From Sphingopyxis chilensis (GTDB lineage Bacteria; Pseudomonadota; Alphaproteobacteria; Sphingomonadales; Sphingomonadaceae), in the NCBI RefSeq assembly GCF_035930445.1, contig NZ_CP142394.1, positions 91,001 through 155,000 on the forward strand: a stretch of 64,000 nt of DNA. Direction: 5' to 3'. The translations under genes and the position numbers were made by a program. The notes under the pieces are model-generated. The model saw nothing but the letters and a program-made list of their open reading frames with translations, ran no database searches and had not been told where the DNA came from. How positions within the stretch are numbered: position 1 is the stretch's first letter; the number at the start of each line of letters is the position of its first letter. Below are positions 16,808 to 24,120 of the stretch, piece after piece.

Positions 16808-17221
16808 TCAGACCCTCCCTGCGGCGGGATGGACCAGCAAGCGCAATGCGGGCGAACGTAGCCACAGACCCGCCCAAAGCATCACGCCCAGATAGACGCC
16901 GAACAATGTGTGGCTGAACATCGGGCTGCCGATGCGCAGGTGGGTCGCGATCGCGCCGCCGAGATAGCCGGTGATCAGGATCGCGCCGAGCACCGCGGTG
17001 CGCGGCCAGATATAAAGCAGCGTCGGGATCAGCAGCAGGATGCCGAGCATATACATCGTGCCGACATCGAGCGGCCAGCCGAGGCCGGGCGGGCTATATT
17101 TGATCGCGACCTCGGGCGCCGCGAGCTTGAGCCCGGCATCGAAGAGGAGGAAGAGGATCACAAGGCCGCTCAGGACGCGGCCGGCGATCAGCTGACCCTT
17201 GCCGGGGACGATATCGGTCAT
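16808..17221 (-). CDS. DoxX-like integral membrane protein
   Basis: This 137-residue protein has four predicted transmembrane helices (about 15-30, 52-70, 76-92 and 104-122), the pattern of DoxX-like proteins. The first helix segment GRVLSGLVILFLLFDAGLKL and the pair Gly-Asp near the end of the second helix fit the family. DoxX homologues take part in membrane redox or detoxification responses in some bacteria; a role in this cassette is inference. It is the only inner-membrane protein of the cluster. Confidence 0.8.
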   Translation of the reverse strand: MTDIVPGKGQLIAGRVLSGLVILFLLFDAGLKLAAPEVAIKYSPPGLGWPLDVGTMYMLGILLLIPTLLYIWPRTAVLGAILITGYLGGAIATHLRIGSPMFSHTLFGVYLGVMLWAGLWLRSPALRLLVHPAAGRV

Positions 17222-17246
17222 TTCTCTTCCTCCTCCCGGTGGTCGG

Positions 17247-17681
17247 TTACGCCGTGGCTTCGACCGGGGCGTCGGTCGGGATCGCGGTGGGGTCCATCCA
17301 CATCACTTCCCAGATATGGCCGTCGGGATCTTCGAAGCTGCGGCCGTACATGAAGCCGAAATCCTGCGTCGGGGTCGGGTCGGCCTTGCCGCCCGCCTTG
17401 ACCGCCTTGTCGACCTGTCCGTCGACCGCCTCGCGGCTGTCGGCCGAGACGCAGAGCAGGACCTGCGCGGTCGTGCGCGCGTCGGGGATCGCCTTCGACG
17501 TGAAGGTCGCCCATTTTTCATGCGTCAGCAGCATGACGTGGATCGACCCTTCCTCGACGACCATGCACGCGGCGGTGTCGTCGGTGAAGGCGGGGTTGTT
17601 CGCCGCGCCGACCGCCTCGTAAAAGGCTTTCGACTTCTCAAGGTCGGTGACGGGCAGGTTCACGAAAATCATCTGGGGCAT
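17247..17681 (-). CDS. VOC family protein, lactoylglutathione-lyase-like
   Basis: This 144-residue single VOC domain begins MPQMIFVNLPVTDLEKSKAF and has a C-terminal metal-ligand region GFMYGRSFEDPDGHIWEVMW. In glyoxalase-type proteins the His and Glu of this last segment bind the metal. It resembles the extradiol dioxygenase / glyoxalase-like group whose members are annotated as lactoylglutathione lyases, but substrate specificity cannot be read from the sequence. The ATG at 17681 is supported by GGAGAG 8 bases upstream; the longer in-frame extension is rejected. It is the first gene after tetR. Confidence 0.87.
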   Translation of the reverse strand: MPQMIFVNLPVTDLEKSKAFYEAVGAANNPAFTDDTAACMVVEEGSIHVMLLTHEKWATFTSKAIPDARTTAQVLLCVSADSREAVDGQVDKAVKAGGKADPTPTQDFGFMYGRSFEDPDGHIWEVMWMDPTAIPTDAPVEATA

Positions 17682-17754
17682 CGTCTTCTCTCCTTGGGGG
17701 GTGGTGGGTGTTGAAGTCAGCGTGCGCGGCGCGCGGCCGCAATTACCTGGCGCA

Positions 17755-18456
17755 TCATGCCGCGCCTCCGCGCCCGAACAGCATCCGGACATAACGCTTC
17801 AGGTGCGTGACGGTCCCGCGCGCGATCGCCGGGTCGTTCGTCGTTTTGGCCAGGACGAAGGCGCCCTGCAGCACCGACTGGACATGCTGCGCCAGCCCGA
17901 TCGCGGTGACGTCTGCGGGCACCTCGTACAGGTCCATCGCGGCCTGGATGTCGGGGGCGAGCGCCTCGCAATAGGCGTTGATGCTCGCCTCGCACGCGGC
18001 GCGGATCCGGTCGCTCGTCGCATAGGCTTCCTGCACCATCGTGCCGACGAAGCAGGTGTAATCTTCGGTGGGCCCGTCGAGCATCGACAGGCGGAAATCG
18101 ATATGGCCGAGCAGCCGGTCGAGCGGATCGTCGAGGTGGACGTGCGGCGCCAGCTCGAACATCGGGCGCGCGCGATCGGTCCAGCCCTCGGCGGCCGCCA
18201 CCGCCAGTTCTTCCTTCGACGCGAAGTGGTGGAAGAAGGCGCCCTTGGTCACGCCCGCCGCCGCGCAGATCTGGTCGACTGTCGTCGCCGAATAGCCCTG
18301 CCTGCGCACCGTGGCATGCGCCGCGGCGATCAGCTTCGCCCGCGCGCTGCCGCGCGGCGCGCGCTCGCCCGGGGTGCCGCCGCCCGCCGGGGGGACGGTG
18401 CGGGCGGCGGCTGCGGGAGTCGCGGGGGAGGTCGGGGGCGTCTGATTCGTCGTCAT
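17755..18456 (-). CDS. TetR/AcrR-family transcriptional repressor of the detoxification cluster
   Basis: This 233-residue regulator has a Pro/Ala-rich tail (1-35) and a TetR N-terminal DNA-binding domain: RAKLIAAAHATVRRQGYSAT, then the helix-turn-helix ICAAAGVTKGAFFHHFASKE. A helical ligand-binding C-terminal domain follows, of the type often paired with EthR/AcrR-like repressors. It is the first gene of the minus-strand run. Just upstream lies a palindrome that overlaps its own promoter (18464-18492), so autorepression and control of the whole cluster are likely. The ATG at 18456 is chosen because an earlier ATG lies inside the operator. No Shine-Dalgarno is visible, and the transcript may be leaderless. 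Confidence 0.88.
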   Translation of the reverse strand: MTTNQTPPTSPATPAAAARTVPPAGGGTPGERAPRGSARAKLIAAAHATVRRQGYSATTVDQICAAAGVTKGAFFHHFASKEELAVAAAEGWTDRARPMFELAPHVHLDDPLDRLLGHIDFRLSMLDGPTEDYTCFVGTMVQEAYATSDRIRAACEASINAYCEALAPDIQAAMDLYEVPADVTAIGLAQHVQSVLQGAFVLAKTTNDPAIARGTVTHLKRYVRMLFGRGGAA

Positions 18457-18463
18457 GCGAATC

Positions 18464-18492
18464 GACATACCGACTGGTTGGTATGTTGTCAA
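18464..18492 (-). promoter_or_regulatory. Promoter and TetR operator of the detoxification cluster
   Basis: On the minus strand TTGACA (18492-18487) and TATGTC (18469-18464) are separated by 17 bases. A perfect inverted repeat, ACATACC-8 bases-GGTATGT (18465-18486), covers the spacer and the -10 box. This is the form of a TetR-family operator that blocks polymerase binding. The predicted transcription start would fall at or next to the tetR ATG at 18456. Confidence 0.72.
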
Positions 18493-18618
18493 ACCCGCAA
18501 TCGCCCCCACCCGCCGCGGCACCTTCGTAACCTTCCGAAAAAGACTCGACCTTCCCGCCACTTCGCCTAAAGAGGGCCTCGGAACAAAGGGGGCACATGG
18601 TGCTGTTCCGGGGGGAAT

Positions 18619-20127
18619 ATGGTCGCTGTCGTTTCAACCACCGCCTATCTCGGCATCGAAGCCCGCGGGGTCGAGGTGCAATGCCAGGTCACGCCGGGCG
18701 TCCCGCGCTTCGTCGTCGTCGGCCTGCCCGACAAGGCGGTCGGCGAAAGCCGCGAGCGCGTCCGCGCCGCGATCGCCGCGATCGGCCTGGCGCTCCCTCC
18801 CAAGGTCATCACCGTCAACCTCTCGCCCGCCGACCTGCCCAAGGAAGGCTCGCACTACGACCTGCCGATCGCGCTCGCGCTGCTCGGTGCGATGGGGGTG
18901 ATCGATGCCGAGACGCTCGCCTCCTACGTCGTCGTCGGCGAGCTCGGGCTCGACGGGCGCGTCACGCCGTCGCCCGGCGTCCTGCTCGCCGCGATACATG
19001 CGGGCAGCGTGGAGCGCGGACTGATCTGCCCCGCCGCGCAGGGGCCGGAGGCGGCGTGGGCGGGCAATGTCGAGGTGATCGGCGCGCCCGACCTCCTGTC
19101 GCTGCTCAATCATTTCAAGGGCAATGCCCCGCTGACCCCGCCGGTCCCGGGCGAGGTCGAAATGCCCGCCCGCGCTGCCGACCTGTCGCAGGTCAAGGGA
19201 CAGGAAACCGCGAAGCGCGCGCTCGAAATCGCCGCGGCAGGGGCGCATAATCTCATGATGTCGGGGCCGCCGGGCGCGGGCAAGTCGCTGATGGCGGCGT
19301 GCATGCCGGGTATCTTGCCCGACCTGACGCCCTCCGAAGCGCTCGAGGTATCGATGATCGCATCGGTCGCGGGAACGCTCGAAGGCGGACGCCTCGTCCG
19401 CGCGCGGCCGTTCCGCGCCCCGCACCATTCGGCCTCGATGCCCGCACTCGTCGGCGGTGGGCTGCGTGTGCGTCCGGGCGAAGTCAGCCTTGCGCATCTG
19501 GGCGTGCTCTTCCTCGACGAGCTGCCCGAATTCCAGCGCGGCGTGCTCGATTCGCTGCGCCAGCCGCTCGAAACGGGCGAGGTCAGCGTCGCGCGCGCCA
19601 ATGCCCATGTTACCTTCCCCGCGCGCGTCCAGCTCGTCGCGGCGATGAACCCGTGCCGCTGCGGCCATCTCGGCGACCCGGCGCTCGCGTGCAGCCGCGC
19701 GCCGCGCTGCGCCGCCGACTATCAGGCGAAGCTGTCGGGGCCGCTGCTCGACCGCATCGACCTGCACGTCGAAGTACAGGCGGTGAGCGCCGCCGACCTC
19801 GTCCTGCCGCCCCCCGCCGAAGGCAGCGCCGAGGTCGCGGCGCGCGTTGCGGCGGCGCGCGATGTGCAAACCCGGCGCTATGCGGAGCACAAGGCGCGCA
19901 CCAATGCCGAAATCGACGGCGAGCTGCTCGAAGCCGTCGCGACGCCCGATGAAGCCGGGCGCAAGCTGCTCGCGCAAGCCGCCGAGGCGATGCGGCTGTC
20001 GGCGCGGGGCTATACGCGTATCCTTCGCGTCGCACGGACGATCGCCGACCTTTCGGGTGCCGAAACGGTTGGTCGCATCCATATCGCCGAGGCGCTGAGC
20101 TATCGCCGCCAAGCGCCGAGGAACTGA
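18619..20127 (+). CDS. comM: YifB-type Mg chelatase-like AAA+ ATPase (ComM)
   Basis: ComM is a hexameric helicase that promotes branch migration during natural transformation. The 502-residue protein begins with the ComM-specific N-terminal domain (VQCQVTPGVPRFVVVGLPDKAV). It has Walker A GPPGAGKS at 216-223, Walker B VLFLDELPEF at 296-305, and the C-terminal Mg-chelatase region with MNPCRCGHLGD zinc-type cysteines. The family length is about 500, so it is complete. A GGGGGG Shine-Dalgarno precedes the ATG. Its stop overlaps the next ATG (TGATG). The name reflects family assignment; competence in this organism is untested. Confidence 0.93.
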   Translation: MVAVVSTTAYLGIEARGVEVQCQVTPGVPRFVVVGLPDKAVGESRERVRAAIAAIGLALPPKVITVNLSPADLPKEGSHYDLPIALALLGAMGVIDAETLASYVVVGELGLDGRVTPSPGVLLAAIHAGSVERGLICPAAQGPEAAWAGNVEVIGAPDLLSLLNHFKGNAPLTPPVPGEVEMPARAADLSQVKGQETAKRALEIAAAGAHNLMMSGPPGAGKSLMAACMPGILPDLTPSEALEVSMIASVAGTLEGGRLVRARPFRAPHHSASMPALVGGGLRVRPGEVSLAHLGVLFLDELPEFQRGVLDSLRQPLETGEVSVARANAHVTFPARVQLVAAMNPCRCGHLGDPALACSRAPRCAADYQAKLSGPLLDRIDLHVEVQAVSAADLVLPPPAEGSAEVAARVAAARDVQTRRYAEHKARTNAEIDGELLEAVATPDEAGRKLLAQAAEAMRLSARGYTRILRVARTIADLSGAETVGRIHIAEALSYRRQAPRN

Positions 20128-20429
20128 TGGAAACCTTCGCGTTCGAGGCCGACATCATCGAATGGCGTGGACCCGCGCCCTTCCTTTTTGCCGCGATTCC
20201 CGACGAACATGTCGGCGCGATCCGTTATGCCGCGATGACGACGAGCTATGGCTGGGGCGTGGTCCCCGTCGTGGCAATCATCGGCGACACCGAATTCGCG
20301 ACATCGCTCTTCCCGCGCGAAGGCGGTTACCTGTTGCCCGTCAAGCTCGTTGTGCAGAAAGCCGAAGGCGTCGGGCTCGGCGACCGGATCGCCGTCATTC
20401 TGCGGGTCGGCCGACCCGCCGCGCGCTGA
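20127..20429 (+). CDS. DUF1905 protein
   Basis: This 100-residue beta-barrel-like domain is typical of DUF1905: FEADIIEWRGPAPFLFAAIPDE, a central SYGWGVVPVVAIIGDTEF and the terminal KLVVQKAEGVGLGDRIAVILRV. The function is unknown; the domain occurs alone or fused to YdeI-like OmdA domains. It is translationally coupled to comM through a TGATG overlap. That coupling does not show a shared function. Confidence 0.85.
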   Translation: METFAFEADIIEWRGPAPFLFAAIPDEHVGAIRYAAMTTSYGWGVVPVVAIIGDTEFATSLFPREGGYLLPVKLVVQKAEGVGLGDRIAVILRVGRPAAR

Positions 20430-20484
20430 AGTGAATTTGCTCCATGGCAAAGAATTCACAACACATTGATGCGATACGGCGGCG

Positions 20485-22239
20485 ATGACTGCGTTGCGCG
20501 CTCTCGGGGAACCATGGTGCGGCCGGCCTTGGCTCGGCCTTTTTGCCATGCTTCTCGGCCTGATGGCGGTGCCGGCGCATGGACGGGCGCTCGACGTCGA
20601 GCGCGACCTCTGTCACGCGGTGAGCAGCGCCGCGCTGGGCGACGATGCCATGACCGGGCTTCGCTTTTCGTGCCGCGGAACGCCGACAGCTTATCAGCAG
20701 GGGAGCCTGTGGCTTCGTACCCCGATCGACGGCTCGGGGCCGCATCGCGGTCTGGCGCTGATGGTCCACAATTCGCGCTTCGACCGACTCGCGGTCGGCT
20801 TTTCCTATGCCGACGGCGCGACGCGCTGGCAGCAGGTGCGCAGCGGCGATTTCGGTTCGCACTGGCGCGCTGGCGGACAGATATTGTTCGAAGCACCTGC
20901 CCGCGGTGCGGCGCTCACGGCGGTGACAATGCGCTTCGACGGAATTTCGGGGCACCGGTTCGTGCAGGCGCGGATCGTCTCGAAGGACGAGGCGGGAATG
21001 CAATCGGCGGGCATGGCGGCGGCGGTCGGCGCCGCGCTGACCCTGCTGCTCGTCAGCTGCATTTACAGCATGTCGCTCGCGGTCGCGGTGCGCCGCCAAT
21101 ATCTCGCCTGGCAGGCGGCCTGGGCGGCGACGATGTTGCTCTGGGGTACGCTCTGGTCGCAGACGCATCTGGCGCTCGTGCCTGCGATGGCGGGGGCTGT
21201 GACGGCACAGGCTGGCACTTTCCTCGCCTGCCTCGCCATCGCTGTTGCGACCGCGAGCGCGGTCACCGCGGTCGAACGCGGCACCGTGCCCAAGGGACTC
21301 CGGAGGACAGCGCTGTTTTTCGGGGTCGGCGTCGGCCTCGCGGGTGTTCCGCTGGCGCTCATCCGGGGCGGCAGCCTTGCCGGACTGGCAGATCTGCTCG
21401 GACTCCTCGTCATCGCCGACCTTGTCGCGGTCGTCGCCTATCTCGGCTGGGCTTGGCGGCGCGGGTCGATCGAGGCGCGCGATTTCCTCGGCGCCTGGGG
21501 GTTGCCCATGGCGGTGCTGGCATTCATCCACATCGTCGATGTCGAGGACGGCTTCTGGGGTGGCGGGTCAAAGCTCGTCGTGCTTGTCGCCGCGACGTGG
21601 CAGGCGCTGTGGCTCGCCGCCGCGGCGACGCGCCGGCTTGCTCACCTGCGGATCGAGCGCGACCATGCACGCGATGCCGAAGCGCAGGCGCAGCGGCTGG
21701 CGCGGCGCGATCCGCTGACGGGCTTGCCCAATCGCCGCGGCTTCATCGACAGCGTGACGCCGCTGCTCGATCGTGCGCGCACGGATAATCTGCCGGCTGC
21801 GCTGCTGCTCGTCGATATCGACCGCTTCAAGTCGATCAACGATATCTACGGCCATGATGCGGGCGACGTGGTGCTGTGCGGCATCGGCCGCCGGATCGAG
21901 CGCTGGGAAGGTCCGATGTGTACCGTCGCGCGACTCGGGGGCGAAGAGTTCGGTCTGCTGACGATCGGAATGGAGGGCATCATCCTCGGCCGCTTCGCCG
22001 AGAGTATCCGGCGCGGAATCGCCGCGTGCGATCATAGCGAGGCCGTGGGCGAGCGGTTGGTGACCGCGAGCGTCGGGGTCGCCGAAGTGCGCCCGGCGTG
22101 CGATTTCAAGCAGCTCTACCGTCTTGCCGACGAGGCCCTTTACGATGCCAAGCGCGGCGGCCGGAACAGGGTCGCCGTCCAGCGACACCAGAACAGCGCC
22201 GGCTTGCCATCCGGCCGCGAGATCGCCGTGTCGAAATGA
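20485..22239 (+). CDS. Membrane diguanylate cyclase with extracytoplasmic sensor (7TMR-DISM-like, GGDEF)
   Basis: This 584-residue protein makes the second messenger c-di-GMP from two GTP. After a signal/anchor segment (15-33) comes an extracytoplasmic beta-rich domain (about 35-165) resembling 7TMR-DISM extracellular domains. About seven transmembrane helices follow (170-390), then a short coiled coil and the GGDEF domain. The active-site motif is intact as GGEEF at 485-489. Where the inhibitory RxxD site would sit, the sequence reads GPMC, so product inhibition through the I-site is not expected. The gene stands alone after DUF1905. The ligand sensed is unknown. Confidence 0.88.
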   Translation: MTALRALGEPWCGRPWLGLFAMLLGLMAVPAHGRALDVERDLCHAVSSAALGDDAMTGLRFSCRGTPTAYQQGSLWLRTPIDGSGPHRGLALMVHNSRFDRLAVGFSYADGATRWQQVRSGDFGSHWRAGGQILFEAPARGAALTAVTMRFDGISGHRFVQARIVSKDEAGMQSAGMAAAVGAALTLLLVSCIYSMSLAVAVRRQYLAWQAAWAATMLLWGTLWSQTHLALVPAMAGAVTAQAGTFLACLAIAVATASAVTAVERGTVPKGLRRTALFFGVGVGLAGVPLALIRGGSLAGLADLLGLLVIADLVAVVAYLGWAWRRGSIEARDFLGAWGLPMAVLAFIHIVDVEDGFWGGGSKLVVLVAATWQALWLAAAATRRLAHLRIERDHARDAEAQAQRLARRDPLTGLPNRRGFIDSVTPLLDRARTDNLPAALLLVDIDRFKSINDIYGHDAGDVVLCGIGRRIERWEGPMCTVARLGGEEFGLLTIGMEGIILGRFAESIRRGIAACDHSEAVGERLVTASVGVAEVRPACDFKQLYRLADEALYDAKRGGRNRVAVQRHQNSAGLPSGREIAVSK

Positions 22240-22267
22240 TCGTCGCCGCGCCTGTGCGCGGCTCCGA

Positions 22268-22735
22268 TCAGAGTGCCACCGACTTGTTTTCGACGACTTC
22301 AAGCGGCGGCGGCGCCTTTGCCGTCATTGCGCCATGGCGGCGATGGCTGAGCTTGCCGTCGACCTTGCCGCCATTTTCGATCGTGATGCTCTCATAGACG
22401 ACGTCGCCTGTGATCCGCGCGGTCGCATGGACGATCAGCGTCTTGGCTTCGATCGACCCGTCGAGCAGCCCCGCGATTTTCGCGGTTTCGGCGGTCACCG
22501 CACCCTTGATCTCGCTCGCTTCGCCCTGGACGAGGTTGGCGCATTTGAGGTCGCCCTCGATCTTGCCATCGACGTGCAGGTCGACACTGGCCGCCACATT
22601 GCCGGTGACGACGACGTCCGATCCCAGGATCGAAAAGGTCGTATGACGCGCGCCGGTCGCCATCTTAGCGGGCACCGCGGACGGCAGCGACGGAACCGAC
22701 TCGCTGTCGGGCGTCGGCTTTGACTTCGAGAACAT
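22268..22735 (-). CDS. Bactofilin
   Basis: This 155-residue polymer-forming cytoskeletal protein has the bactofilin beta-helix: TFSILGSDVVVTGNVAASVDLHVDGKIEGDL followed by repeated rungs (AKIAGLLDGSIEAKTLIVHA) to about residue 130, flanked by short disordered tails. Bactofilins form scaffolds that position cell-wall enzymes. The gene directly overlaps an M23 peptidase gene by 71 bp, a known type of association. The ATG at 22735 has GGAGG nine bases upstream and begins MFSKSKP, as in other bactofilins. An ATG at 22663, one base after the peptidase stop, is an alternative. Confidence 0.9.
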   Translation of the reverse strand: MFSKSKPTPDSESVPSLPSAVPAKMATGARHTTFSILGSDVVVTGNVAASVDLHVDGKIEGDLKCANLVQGEASEIKGAVTAETAKIAGLLDGSIEAKTLIVHATARITGDVVYESITIENGGKVDGKLSHRRHGAMTAKAPPPLEVVENKSVAL

Positions 22736-23879
22736 CGGCTTTTGCCTCCAGGAATCTGCGTGGATTGACCGCTTCGCCGTTCAGGCGGACTTCGAAATGC
22801 AGGTGGCTGCCGGTCGAGCGGCCGGTAGAGCCCATTTTGGCGATCTGCTGGCCGGCGGTGACCTGCGTGCCAACCTTGGTCGTGAAACCGGAAAGGTGCG
22901 CGTAGCGGGTCAGGATGCCCTGGCCATGATCGACCTCGACGACATTGCCATAGCCGGATTTCTGGCCGACGAAGCTGACGCGCCCCGGCGCCGCGGCGAG
23001 GATCGGGGTACCGATCGGACCGCGGAAGTCGAGCCCGGCGTGCATCGCGCCCGCGCCGGTGAAAGGATCGCTGCGATAACCAAAGCCCGACGACATCATC
23101 AGCACATTGGCGGGGTTGCCCGACGGAACCGCGACGAGCGTGCGTTCGAGCACTTCCATTCGGAACAGCGCGTTGTCGAGCGCCGCGAAGCTGGCGCCCA
23201 GCGCCTTCGCCTTGCCCATGCGACCGCGATAGGGGATGAACGGACCACCGCGCCCGGCCGCGGCATTGCGGACGAGCGAATCGGGGTTGAGGCCGAGCGC
23301 CGCGACCGCGGTTTCGGCTTTCGCCGCACGGCCCTTGACCGCGGCGAGAAGGCGCGCCGCGAAGGCTTCCTGTCGCGCTGCGACCCGCGCGAGGATCTGC
23401 GCTTCGGGCGGCAGGTTCGGGTCGATCGCGCTGGTCTTCACCGGTTCGGCCGGAACGGCGGTATGCCCGCCGGACTGCTGCGTCGCCGGTTCGGCGGGCA
23501 TCGCGGCCGGATCGATCCCGAAATGGGTCTCTGCAACGCTTTCGAGAAGCGCCTGACGTTCTTCGAGATCGGCGGCGGTTTCGGCAACGCGATCACGATA
23601 TTTTGCGATACGCGCCTCTCCCGCCGCCGCAGCGGCTTGCTGCTGCGCGACGGCGGCACGCTCGTCGACGGTAAGCAGCTGGTTGATCACTACGGCGAGC
23701 ATGGTGCCTGCCCAAGCGAGCAGCACAAGGCCGGCGATCAGCGCGACGCGTTTCTGCCAGACGGCACTAACACGCAGGAATCGGACATGGCCGTGCGTGC
23801 GAACGAAGATTTCATGGTCCTGAAACAGCGCAGAGACGCGCTGGCGCAGATCGCGCAGGCCCGTTGTTTTCGACGACAA
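22665..23879 (-). CDS. M23-family peptidoglycan metallopeptidase, membrane anchored
   Basis: This protein of about 404 residues has one transmembrane anchor (VALIAGLVLLAWAGTMLAVVI), a long Ala/Glu-rich coiled coil and a C-terminal LytM/M23 domain. The zinc ligands are intact: His280 and Asp284 in HAGLD, and HLH at 359-361. It should therefore be a real endopeptidase of peptidoglycan crosslinks rather than a degenerate regulator. The reading frame has no ATG near the expected N-terminus. I propose TTG at 23879, before SSKTTGLRDLRQRV. The upstream in-frame region to 24221 does not look coding. It overlaps the bactofilin gene, which likely localises it. Confidence 0.85.
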   Translation of the reverse strand: MSSKTTGLRDLRQRVSALFQDHEIFVRTHGHVRFLRVSAVWQKRVALIAGLVLLAWAGTMLAVVINQLLTVDERAAVAQQQAAAAAGEARIAKYRDRVAETAADLEERQALLESVAETHFGIDPAAMPAEPATQQSGGHTAVPAEPVKTSAIDPNLPPEAQILARVAARQEAFAARLLAAVKGRAAKAETAVAALGLNPDSLVRNAAAGRGGPFIPYRGRMGKAKALGASFAALDNALFRMEVLERTLVAVPSGNPANVLMMSSGFGYRSDPFTGAGAMHAGLDFRGPIGTPILAAAPGRVSFVGQKSGYGNVVEVDHGQGILTRYAHLSGFTTKVGTQVTAGQQIAKMGSTGRSTGSHLHFEVRLNGEAVNPRRFLEAKADVLEVKADARQRVGSVAAVRGAR

Positions 23880-24120
23880 GTGGCGACCCCATCTTGTTTG
23901 TTTTGTGGAGCCCTCCGCCCCGATTGATGCGCGCCTTATCAGGCCGATCCGGCCCAAGCGAATCTTTGGACCCCGAGTCGGGTTGAATCGAAACCATCGC
24001 GCGGTGAACGGTGTCAACTTGGGTGAATACTGCCAATTTGGCGGGATTCGGCCGCCGAATCGGCCTTTTATATTGACGGCTTGCTTACCATTTTTGGCTA
24101 GCGCTAAGCGGGTGAATATC

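Noticed and set aside
18634..20112. Minus-strand frame antisense to comM
   Set aside because: ComM motifs are intact on the plus strand, and the antisense product is low in complexity.
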